A stretch of 64,000 nucleotides of DNA from Myxocyprinus asiaticus (Eukaryota; Chordata; Actinopteri; Cypriniformes; Catostomidae). This document shows, piece by piece, positions 55,770 to 64,000 of the stretch (positions within the stretch are counted from its first letter, which is position 1; each line of letters begins with the position of its first letter). Under the pieces are notes generated by a model, which saw only the letters and a list, made by a program, of their open reading frames with translations, did not search any database and was not told where the DNA came from. The stretch lies in the NCBI RefSeq assembly GCF_019703515.2, contig NC_059368.1, positions 34,436,735-34,500,734 on the forward strand, read 5' to 3'. Position numbers and translations under genes: made by a program.

Positions 55770-57868
55770 AACAATGTCCTGGTTACTTTCGTAACCTCCA
55801 TTCCCTGATGGAGGGAACGAGACATTGTGTCAATGTAGTGACACTGGGGGTCGCCCTTGGGAGCCCCGAACACCTCTGATCTTTGAAAAAAGGCCAATGG
55901 GAATTGGTGAGTGGAATTCGCATGCCACTCCCCTGGACATATATGGGTATAAAAGGAGCTGGCTCACAACCACTCATTCAGGTTTTGTGCTGAGGAGCTG
56001 AGACAAGGTCCCGGCCATTTCTGCGGGTAGTTCAGTGTTGTGGCAAGAGGGACATAATGTCTCATTCCCTCCATCAGGGAATGGAGGTTACGAAAGTAAC
56101 CAGGACGTTCCCTATCTGTCACTCACTCAACATTGTGTCGATGTAGTGACACCAGGGGTCCCTATACAAAACGCCACAATGACTGAACTGTGTTACGTGG
56201 ACTGGCAGTGCGAGACGGGCAGACTGCTGTGTGCCTCGTAGCCAGCGCACCAGGCCATCACGTAACCTCCCCCAATGCTCTTATGAGCGTCGAACGGTCC
56301 CTTCAGGGACAAGTCGACTGCCCAAAAAACAGGGACAGGCTAGCCCAGCCATGGCCTCTTTTCCACTTTTTTTCTCCCCAAAAAGAGTGGAATTTTGTTT
56401 ACCGACTGGGGGCCATAAGTGTCTACATCGGAGGGGTGTCCCAAGGGGAAGACACCATGGAGACCACGCCCCGTCTGGGGGGGGGGGGGGTATTTTGAGA
56501 GGAAATATGTCACATGGTCTTACCAAGTCTTGTCAGAAGTATGTCATGTGGAGAAGTCCCATGGTAGGTCCTAGCCGAGGGGGGAGGAGCTCTACAAACA
56601 CGGTGACCGGAGGTAGAGGAACATCTGCCCAAGGAAGATGCAGTTTACCGACAGGGAAATGATTTAGCGGAAGATATATCACATGGGGTCACCTATGGGG
56701 AACCAGAACTTGTGGAGCACCTACCCCATTACAGGGCTTAGTTAGCACATGTACTGGGCCAGCAGTGAGTTTCTCCGCAAACTCGTCTGCCACAGGGCTA
56801 AGGAGGAAAGTCATCCAGAGATCACAACTTTTTGAACATGACTGGAAGTCAAAAAGCACGTTTTCACCTCAGGGGAGGGGAAAGGCACTATGCGCAAGTG
56901 GTACACCCGGCCAGCTGTCTCGGAACTTACCTGCTCGTACCTGACAATACACGGGACGAATCAAAGAAAAGTCAAAGGATTCTCCTCCCAGCCCTCCACC
57001 GAGGGATGGAGTGGTCTGCTTACCATCTCTAGGCCTGCAGCAGGTCTCCACGTGCCTGGGTCACCCGTCTCAGGGGTGCTTCGAAGCCTTCCTCGGGTTC
57101 TTGACGGCTGGCCGTGAGACGGGTGGCTTCTGCTTCCTGCGGGTGGCTCCACGCCGGGGCCGGGCCGTGGGGGTGGGCTGCAGCGGAGCCAGTCTTGTTG
57201 CACCAGGGTGGACATCGCCTGCCCGAGAGTCCACGCCGTGACCTTCGACGCCCGGAGATTGAGGTTTAATGAAGGAAAAACCACGACCACAGTGTTGCCA
57301 TGGTCACGCTCTTGCAGTGAGAACATGACCCATCCACAAACGCTGTCTCCGCGTGGACAGCGCCCAAGCATGTAAGACCGCGATCGTGGCCATCGGAAGC
57401 AGAGAGGTAACGACCGCAAGCAGGAAATACACACAAACGGAGAGGCATCTTTAAAAAGACGCTCTCCGTTAATGCCAATCTTTTAGAAGGGAAAATATAC
57501 TCTTTCAGTAGGAAGAATATACTCTTTTAGCTGCTGAAGCACCCAGGGGCGTTCTCTGCACTTCACCAGTGCAAGAGGTGGAGAAGCCACTGTAATGCGC
57601 CATAAATCCAACAGCTTTTCGAGGTGAATGGATTGGCAGAGTAATTCAGCTCGCTGAACACAACCGCTCGGCTCCGAAAAGAAAATCTGTATGAGTGGTT
57701 GCGAGCCAGCTCCTTTTATAACCATATGTCCGGGGGAGTGGCATGCAAATTCCACTCGCCAATTCCCACTGGCCTTTTTTCAAAGATCAGAGATGTTCGG
57801 GGCTCCCAAGGGTGACCCCCAGTGTCACTACATCGACACAATGTCGAATGAGTGATAGATAGGGAACC
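55770..57868 (-). mobile_element. DIRS-like retroelement, copy C (mostly terminal parts)
   Basis: Inverted terminal repeats: left 55770-56165 (TATA box pointing right near 55950), right about 57695-57868 (TATA box pointing left). The left repeat holds the inverted arms CCTGGTTACTTTCGTAACC / GGTTACGAAAGTAACCAGG and the 308-bp direct-repeat pair (55822, 56130). Between lie the 3' tail (56170-56880) and gag pieces (56961-57478). RT, RNase H and recombinase are deleted. Best view in this window of the element's two ends. Confidence 0.85.
56961..57478 (-). pseudogene. DIRS gag-like remnant
   Basis: N-terminal segment MPLRLCVFPACGRYLSASDG with a Cys/His pattern (CLGAVHAE, SCSHC), shared with copy B. 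A deletion then joins it to RASKVTAWTLGQAMSTLVQQ and to the gag C-terminal region (STPETGDPG, VSRPLHPSVEGWEE). Frame changes near 57265. Confidence 0.75.
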
Positions 57869-58099
57869 CAAACAAACCACATATTCACACGCATGCCAGA
57901 CACGATTTGTGTGCCTGGATCCAGTCACAGAATGATACAAATGAATTGACAGGATCCTGACACTATAGACAAGACACAAGAACACATGGCTATGAAAACA
58001 AATCCAAAGTCATGTGTTCAAACAAAACAGATGTCAGAATCCAGCCACAAAAGCTATTAACTAAACCATCAGAAGTGACTGGATCCTGACAGTTACCCA

Positions 58100-58930
58100 T
58101 GGATCCTGAGAGTGGAAATTCACTAATCAGAGAATTCCAGCAAACAAAACACATTAAAAAAGCCCAGAAGCGACAGCCCACTTACATGACGTAACCGATT
58201 CAGTCTTCCTACACTCTCTGACTACATATATATTTGTATTTCTCTAAATATTTAGCAATATACCTCAAATGTATTATATAAAATGTATTCTATTCTTCAT
58301 ATACTTAAAATTGCAACTTTAAATCAAAAGTGTTTCATAGTTTTTAATCCAATTACATCATTTACAATGCACAATGATTGTAGTTCATTTCCTCATTAAA
58401 GACGTTAAGTACACAATCTTGAACGCTTGTCTTTTTTGTCTGATTTTTATTTTTCTTCTGAGTTTGTAATGTTGTGATTTACCTTAGAGCTGGTTGGTTT
58501 GGTTCATGGCTTAGAACGCTTTTTAATCCACGTGGAAAAAATAAATGGGAAAAATACTTCTGGAACCACAATGGCTTAAAAAGGTAGGCGGGCACTGTTG
58601 TGCTCTGCTGTGAGCATGAAAAGAAGGGATGAAAAAAAGACAAAAAGAGGAGGCAATGGAAGACAAGGGAGTAAGAGAGATGAGAGTTTTAGTCAATAAA
58701 GGCATTTCTCTCCATGACCTTGGAGTGAAAATATTTTGATTTTGTTTCATTCTGCTGTCACTGCCATTGAAATGAATGATTATAAAACATGTCCACATGC
58801 ACTCAGATGCTGGATGCACATATACAGTTATTGAGCCCACATGCACAGACATACAGATATGCTCTGTTCCAAAACCTAGGAAAATACTAACAGATGCAGC
58901 ATTTTAACTACTGTCCAAAATGTAGGCAGC
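58100..58930. other. Spacer, no gene seen
   Basis: No element recognised. Confidence 0.45.
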
Positions 58931-58934
58931 ATAT

Positions 58935-59045
58935 TTATGATGACTTATTTGTGTAATTATTTGTATAGTGCCTTTCACAACACCCATCGTTTCAAAGCAG
59001 CTTTACAGAAAGTCATGCATTAACAGAAAATGAAACTGATTTATA
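58935..59045. repeat. Dispersed fish repeat fragment
   Basis: ATAGTGCCTTTCACAACACC followed by TTTCAAAGCAGCTTTACAGA, a pattern common in interspersed fish repeats. Class uncertain. Confidence 0.45.
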
Positions 59046-59297
59046 TTTATAAAACGCACAAATGCCTACATAGAGCGTACAAAATCATTAATGAGTTTCC
59101 ATTTCAGTTTGGATGCTGCCTTAGAAGACAGCTGCTCATGTTGGCAGTAGACAGCAAGGCAGTTCTAGGTTTTAACAGAGCCACACTCATATGCGTTTAA
59201 TGTACCCATGAATACACAAACATACACAGTCAAGTTCATTGCTGTGTTTGGTCATATTAAATATCATTATTATTAAAATAATAATAAAAACATATAA

Positions 59298-59321
59298 TAA
59301 TAATAATAATAATAATAATAC
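59298..59321. repeat. (AAT)n microsatellite
   Basis: Eight AAT/TAA triplets. Confidence 0.9.
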
Positions 59322-59457
59322 TAAAATACATTAGTAAAGGCCAGCTAGTGCTTCTTGTTCAAAATTATATATATATATAAGAACTCCCTGTGTAAAAAGA
59401 CTAAATTAAAGCTCTAACGCTGCCCTCTGAATAGCCATTAGCACCAAGTGGCATATA

Positions 59458-59987
59458 CACTATATGGCCAAATGTTTGTGGACACCCTCTTCTAATTAAC
59501 GAATTTGGTTACTCCATTAAATCCAGTAAAGAAAAATCTTAATGTTTCTTTATGTAATGGCTTGGGCTTTGTGTGCTTCCAAATTTGTGGCAACTGTTTG
59601 GGGATAGCCCTTTTCTGTTCCAGCATGACAATGCCCCTGTGAACAAAATGAGGTCCATAAAGAAATGGTTTACTGTGTCTGGTGTGGAAGAAATTGACTG
59701 GCCTGCATAAAGCCCAGACCTGAACCCCACTGATCACTTTTGGGGTGAACTGGAACAGCAACTGTAAGTCAGGCCCCATCGACCAACATCAGTTCCTGAC
59801 CTCACTGATAGCCTTGTGTCTGAATGAGAGCAAATACCTGCAGCCATGTTACATACAGTATAGTGGAAAGCCTTCCCAAAAGAGTGGAAGCTGTAATTAC
59901 AGCAAAGGGGTTAATTGATGCCTAAGGTTTTGAAATCAAATGTTCATCAAGCACATATGGTGTCCACAAACTTTTGGCCATATAGTG
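59458..59987 (+). mobile_element. Tc1-like element, internally deleted
   Basis: Inverted ends CACTATATGGCCAAATGTTT and the inverse of AAACTTTTGGCCATATAGTG, each next to TA (59456-59457 and 59988-59989). 530 bp, keeping only the transposase C-terminus. Confidence 0.9.
59540..59900 (+). pseudogene. Tc1-like transposase C-terminal fragment
   Basis: Plus strand: PFLFQHDNAPVNK (second catalytic Asp), EEIDWPA, stop, SPDLNPTDHFWGELEQQ. The catalytic Glu is replaced by Asp (NPTD where NPIE is usual). Ends near FPKEWKLL. The antisense frames here are shadows. Confidence 0.8.
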
Positions 59988-59989
59988 TA

Positions 59990-60719
59990 GGCAGACAGGG
60001 GAGCTTTATAGTGAACAATGACTTTGAAATGCAAAATAGTCTCAGCCAATCAAACATTTACTCTTGTGTGCCTTGGTAAAATGGGCGCAGGGTTTCTTGA
60101 TTTTACTCTCATGTCAGACTTGTGCAAATGCGGCAAACACAAGAGCTTTCATTTTAACAGCGAATACAAAAAGAAAGGAGATGAAAGCATAGATCTTTCA
60201 TCTTCGGCCTTAAAAAGGCATCAAAGAAAGTTTGCAGAGCCTGCAGACATGTTTTGTGTTGCAGGCAAAAGGCAGTGTTCTTCGAAGCACTTTTACACTT
60301 GAATACTGGCCATTACATGAAATTGAATGTATGGCTGCAGAATTAGATAACTGTGAGTTTGCTGATTGAAAAGTGGCAGAAAGTTGCAAGAGATATGTGT
60401 CGTCTCCCATATTCTCCCTGTTTATGCAACACTTTCCCTGAACTTGGTTAAACCTTGTTTGTCCTTGATACATTTACCTCATGGATCACACCAATAGTCA
60501 GTGCACAGTTACACATACACTCTATACACACATCTATAGACAGGAAGGGAAGGGCAAGGATGAAGGGAGAAAGGCTGAAAATGATTTTATTTTGAATAGT
60601 GTGTTTTATAGACGCAGAGAATGTGCTACTATACAAATTCATAATTAGGGTACAATGGGGCTAAAGGCACCCCTTATTGAAATTTTGCCTTTTTCTGGTC
60701 ACAAAATGTATCATATATA
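59990..60719. other. Spacer, no gene seen
   Basis: A 94-codon plus frame (60018-60302) and an 87-codon minus frame overlap; neither is recognised. Confidence 0.45.
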
Positions 60720-60919
60720 CAGGTGCATCTCAATAAATTAGAATGTCGTGGAAAAGTTCATTTATTTCAGTAATTCAACTCAAATTGTGAAACTCGTGTA
60801 TTAAATAATTCAATGCACACAGACTGAAGTAGTTTAAGTCTTTGGTTCTTTTAATTGTGATGATTTTGGCTCACATTTAACAAAAACCCACCAATTCACT
60901 ATCTCAAAAAATTAGAATA
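60720..60919. repeat. Left terminal inverted repeat of Tc1-like element
   Basis: 200 bp, pairs with 62100-62300. Outer and inner transposase-binding-like motifs at about 60727-60743 and 60903-60919. Confidence 0.9.
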
Positions 60920-60999
60920 CATCATAAGACCAATAAAAAACAAATTTTTTAGTGAATTGTTGGCCTTCTGGAAAGTATGTTCATTTACTGTATATGTAC

Positions 61000-62037
61000 T
61001 CAATACTTGGTAGGGGCTCCTTTTGTTTTAATTACTGCCTCAATTCGGCGTGGCATGGAGGTGATCAGTTTGTGGCACTGCTGAGGTGGTATGGAAGCCC
61101 AGGTTTCTTTGACAGGGGCCTTCAGCTCATATGCATTTTTTGGTCTCTTGTTTCTCATTTCCCTCTTGACAATACCCCATAGATTCTCTATGGGGTTCAG
61201 GTCTGGTGAGTTTGCTGGCCAGTCAAGCACACCAACACCATGGTCATTTAACCAACTTTTGGTGCTTTTGGCAGTGTGGGCAGGTGCCAAATCCTGCTGG
61301 AAAATGAAATCAGCATCTTTAAAAAGCTGGTCAGCAGAAGGAAGCATGAAGTGCTCCAAAATTTCTTGGTAAATGGGTGCAGTGACTTTGGTTTTCAAAA
61401 ACCACAATGGACCAACACCAGCAGATGACATTGCACTCCAAATCATCACAGACTGTGGAAACTTAACACTGGACTTCAAGCAACTTGGGCTATGAGCTTC
61501 TCCACCCTTCCTCCAGACTCTAGGACCTTGGTTTCCAAATGAAATACAAAACTTGCTCTCATCTGAAAAGAGGACTTTGGAACACTGGGCAACAGTCCAG
61601 TTCTTCTTCTCCTTAGCCCAGGTAAGATGCCTCTGATGTTGTCTGTGGTTCAGGAGTGACTTAACAAGAGGAATACGACAACTGTAGCCAAATTCCTTGA
61701 CATGTCTGTGTGTGGTGGCTCTTGATGCCTTGACCCCAGCCTCAGTCCATTCCTTGTGAAGTTCACCCAAATTCTTGAATCGATTTTGCTTGACAATCAT
61801 AAGGCTGCGGTTCTCTTGGTTGGTTGTGCATCTTTTTCTTCCACACTTTTTCCTTCCACTCAACTTTCTGTTAACATGCTTGGATACAGAACTCTGTGAA
61901 CAGCCAGCTTCTTTGGCAATGAATGTTTGTGGCTTACCCTCCTTGTGAAGGGTGTCAGTGATTGTCTTCTGGACAACTGTCAGATCAGCAGTCTTCCCCA
62001 TGATTGTGTAGCCTAGTGAACCAAACTGAGAGACCAT
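61000..62037 (-). CDS. Tc1-like transposase, DD34E, intact frame
   Basis: A 345-codon uninterrupted frame, the normal length for Tc1 transposases. Residues about 15-70 form a paired-like helix-turn-helix DNA-binding region (LHKEGKPQTFIAKEAGCSQS), followed by a basic stretch (GRKKCGRKRC). The catalytic domain has Asp in VLFSDESKF, Asp in FIFQQDLAPAHTA and Glu in [11 protein letters not shown], with 34 residues between the last two (DD34E). It ends PRRIEAVIKTKGAPTKY. It would cut out and reinsert the element at TA sites in the nucleus. It is centred between the inverted repeats. An alternative Met at residue 13 (MGKTADLTV) could also be the start. Intactness suggests a younger copy than its neighbours; activity is not provable from sequence. 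Confidence 0.92.
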   Translation of the reverse strand: MVSQFGSLGYTIMGKTADLTVVQKTITDTLHKEGKPQTFIAKEAGCSQSSVSKHVNRKLSGRKKCGRKRCTTNQENRSLMIVKQNRFKNLGELHKEWTEAGVKASRATTHRHVKEFGYSCRIPLVKSLLNHRQHQRHLTWAKEKKNWTVAQCSKVLFSDESKFCISFGNQGPRVWRKGGEAHSPSCLKSSVKFPQSVMIWSAMSSAGVGPLWFLKTKVTAPIYQEILEHFMLPSADQLFKDADFIFQQDLAPAHTAKSTKSWLNDHGVGVLDWPANSPDLNPIENLWGIVKREMRNKRPKNAYELKAPVKETWASIPPQQCHKLITSMPRRIEAVIKTKGAPTKY

Positions 62038-62099
62038 TTTGAAGGCTCAGGAAACCTTTGCAGGTGTTTTGAGTTGATTAGCTGATTGGCATGTCACCA

Positions 62100-62300
62100 T
62101 ATTCTAATTTTTTGAGATAGTGAATTGGTGGATTTTTGTTAAATGTGAGCCAAAATCATCACAATTTAAAGAACCAAAGACTTAAACTACTTCAGCCTGT
62201 GTGCACTGAATTTATTTAATACACGAGTTTCACAATTTGAGCTGAATTACTGAAATAAATGAACTTTTCCATGACATTCTAATTTATTGAGATGCACCTG
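62100..62300. repeat. Right terminal inverted repeat of Tc1-like element
   Basis: 201 bp, inverse of 60720-60919 with a few differences. Confidence 0.9.
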
Positions 62301-62314
62301 TGTGTATATATATA

Positions 62315-63559
62315 CACTATATTGCCAAAAGTATTCGCTCATCTGCCTTTAGACGCATATGAACTTAAGTGACATCCCATTCTTAATCCATAGGGTTTAA
62401 TATGACGTCGGCCCACCCTTAGCAGCTATAACAGCTTCAACTCTTCTGGGAAGGCTTTCCACAAGGTTTAGGAGTGTGTTTATGGGAATTTTTGACCATT
62501 CTTCCAGAAGCGCATTTGTGAGGTCAGACACTGATCTTGGATGAGAAGGCCTGGCTCGCAGTCTTCACTCTAATTCATCCCAAAGGTGCTCTATCGGGTT
62601 GAGGTCAGGACTCTGTGCAGGCCAGTCAAGTTCTTCCACACCAAACTCGCTCATCCATGTCTTTATGGACCTTGCTTTGTGCACTGGTGTGCAGTCATGT
62701 TGGAACAGGAAGGGGCCATCCCCAAACTGTTCCCACAAAGTTGGGAGCATGGAATTGTCCAAAATCTCTTGGTATGCTGAAGCATTCAGAGTTCCTTTCA
62801 CTGGAACTAAGGGGCCAAGCTCAGCTCCTGAAAAACAACCCCACACCATAATCCCCCCTCCACCAAACTTCACAGTTGGCACAATGCAGTCAGACAAGTA
62901 CCGTTCTCCTGGCAACCGCCAAACCCAGACTCGTCCATCAGATTGCCAGATGGAGAAGCATGATTCGTCACTCCAGAGAACACGTCTCCACTGCTCTAGA
63001 GTCCAGTGGCGGCGTGCTTTACACCAATGCATCCGATGCTTTGCATTGCACTTGGTGATGTATGGCTTGGATGCAGCTGCTCGGCCATGGAAACCCATTC
63101 CATGAAGCTCTCTACGCACTCTTCTTGAGCTAATCTGAAGGCCACATGAACTTTGGAGGTCTGTAGCGATTGACTCTGCAGAAAGTTGGTGACCTCTGCG
63201 CACTATGCGCCTCAGCATCCGCTGACCCCGCTCTGTCATTTTACGTGGCCTACCACTTCGTGGCTGAGTTGCTGTCATTCCCAATCGCTTCCACTTTGTT
63301 ATAATACCACTGACAGTTGACTGTGGAATATTTAGTAGCGAGGAAATTTCACGAATGGACTTGTTGTACAGGTGGCATCCTATCACAGTACTACGCTGGA
63401 ATTCACTGAGCTCCTGAGAGTGGCCCATTCTTTCACAAATGTTTGTAGAAGCAGTCTGCATGCCTAGGTGCTTCATTTTATACACCTGTGGCCATGGAAG
63501 TGATTGGAACACCTGAATTCAATTATTTGGATGGGTGAGCGAATACTTTTGGCAATATA

Positions 63560-63562
<3 letters not shown>
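62315..63562 (-). mobile_element. Tc1-like transposon, second family, near-intact
   Basis: Ends CACTATATTGCCAAAAGTAT at 62315 and its inverse at 63562, both next to TA (62313-62314, 63563-63564). Terminal inverted repeats are short, about 30 bp. 1248 bp, filled by one transposase gene. It begins 14 bases after the previous Tc1-like element ends. Confidence 0.92.
62398..63428 (-). pseudogene. Tc1-like transposase, DD34E, one nonsense codon
   Basis: The likely start is ATG at 63428 ([17 protein letters not shown]), although the frame is open upstream to 63512. Helix-turn-helix region ([17 protein letters not shown]), GRPRK AT-hook-like motif, catalytic Asp in VLWSDESCF, Asp in [11 protein letters not shown], Glu in [11 protein letters not shown], 34 residues apart. 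A TGA at 62567-62565 follows DELE, where the family has Arg, so CGA to TGA is likely. After it the same frame runs about 57 codons (LPRRVEAVIAAKGGPTSY) to TAA at 62400-62398. Only this one stop separates it from a full-length gene of about 343 codons. Confidence 0.9.

Positions 63563-63604
<42 letters not shown>
63563..63604. repeat. (TA)n microsatellite
   Basis: About 40 bases of TA repeats at the target side of the Tc1-like element. Confidence 0.95.
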
Positions 63605-63606
<2 letters not shown>

Positions 63607-63619
63607 TTATTATTTTTAT

Positions 63620-64000
63620 TTTTTTAATTGATGGAGCAGCTTCCGGTAGCGGCCACTAAGTGAATGGCGGCATAGTTCACTGCTGCTTCTGACAAGATAC
63701 TAAAAAAACCCACTAAATCTAGATTATTAAAACAAATATTTAAGAAATCGAAGGGTAATACGTGGGGCAATAATGGAAATGAGAGAAGAGCAGAAAATTA
63801 TTTTTTGAGGCAACTGGAATGGATAATAAACAACAAAGCGCAACGCATGTGGTAGCTGCTAAGCAAGATGCTAATCATGAACAGACACAGATGGATAACA
63901 TGCAGACCGGCCTGGAATGAATATTGGAGGAAATCCAGAACTTCAGGAAAGAAAACACCCAACAACTGGAAGAAATAAAAATGTAGTTAAACAAGACAAA
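63620..64000 (+). mobile_element. L1-type LINE, 5' end (runs off the right edge)
   Basis: A leader with GCGGCCACTAAGTGAATGGC is followed by a Gln/Asn/Glu-rich frame (MDNKQQSATHVVAAKQDANH, then ILEEIQNFRKENTQQLEEIK) that looks like the coiled-coil start of an L1 ORF1 protein. In-frame stops at about 63918 and 63983 suggest decay. Assignment is from composition and leader style. Confidence 0.5.

Larger units (their letters stand above)
55572..58091 (-). repeat. Solo LTR (about 425 bp) split by DIRS copy C
   Basis: On minus it starts TGTCAGGATCCAG (58091) and, after the DIRS insertion, ends ...CTTAACTTGTGATG (55572). Flanking GTTAC at 55567-55571 and 58092-58096 is an exact 5-base duplication. 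A CCTATTTAAGCACC promoter-like box (minus, near 55657) fits a gypsy-type LTR. The 3' end is TG rather than CA, which lowers confidence. Confidence 0.55.
60720..62300 (-). mobile_element. Tc1-like transposon with intact transposase and 200-bp inverted repeats
   Basis: Starts CAGGTGCATCTCAATAAATT after TA (60718-60719) and ends with its inverse at 62300. The right flank is TG rather than TA. Each terminal repeat (60720-60919, 62100-62300) carries two copies of a TCTCAA(T/A)AAATTAGAAT motif, one outer and one inner, the two-site (IR/DR) arrangement of Tc1-like elements. 1581 bp, structurally complete. The two arms differ at a handful of positions. Confidence 0.93.

Noticed and set aside
60018..60473. 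94-codon plus and 87-codon minus frames
   Set aside because: No recognisable domain, no splice or start support, overlapping on opposite strands.
62599..63105. 168-codon plus-strand frame
   Set aside because: Antisense of the Tc1-like transposase on minus.

Overview
The window looks like non-coding, repeat-dense DNA from a teleost fish, most likely a cyprinid-type genome. The reasons are the mix of element families: DIRS-type tyrosine-recombinase retroelements, several Ty3/gypsy lineages, a Rex1/L2-type LINE, L1 remnants, four Tc1-like transposons, two piggyBac-type elements, a TTF-domain hAT, tRNA-headed SINEs, many microsatellites and AT-rich spacers. I see no confident host protein gene, no rRNA and no functional tRNA gene. 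Almost every long reading frame is a transposable-element gene or the antisense shadow of one. I did not find a convincing new biological system; the interest lies in how the elements are nested and in one possible cryptic host gene.

Layout. 1-2960: DIRS copy A (minus), with gag and a tyrosine recombinase but no RT/RNase H. 3.8-6.7 kb: Rex1/L2-like LINE (minus). 8.0-8.5 kb: a LINE tail and a Tc1 scrap. 8.56-14.88 kb: DIRS copy B (plus), split inside gag by a 4.1-kb LTR element with a GTAG target duplication. 15.6-16.4 kb: Tc1-like remnant of DD36E type. 16.8-24.4 kb: decayed gypsy element 1 (minus), with a solo LTR in its left repeat and a SINE in its right repeat. 24.4-25.85 kb: a DIRS terminal repeat amplified into three 308-bp units. 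25.85-27.5 kb: gypsy 2 gag/protease. 27.7-28.9 kb: L1 RT remnant. 31.0-35.2 kb: gypsy 3 (plus) with a 3' LTR.

35.2-39.1 kb holds two copies of one long-inverted-repeat nonautonomous element; a piggyBac-type insertion that keeps only transposase exon 1 sits in the second. 39.2-42.2 kb contains short minus-strand segments with good splice signals and one continuous reading phase (possible host gene), interspersed with two solo LTRs that have exact 5-bp target duplications. 42.87-43.66 kb is a dispersed repeat split by a third solo LTR. 43.65-49.4 kb is gypsy 4, where integrase precedes reverse transcriptase (Gmr1-like order), split by a 3.8-kb hAT element. 50.8-54.4 kb is a full-length but frameshifted piggyBac element. 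55.57-58.09 kb is a solo LTR split by DIRS copy C. 59.5-63.6 kb has three Tc1-like elements, one with an intact 345-codon transposase and one broken by a single TGA. The last 0.4 kb is the 5' end of an L1-like element.

The elements work together only as genomic layers: insertion order can be read from nesting, and many inactivating stops look like CpG decay (CGA to TGA).
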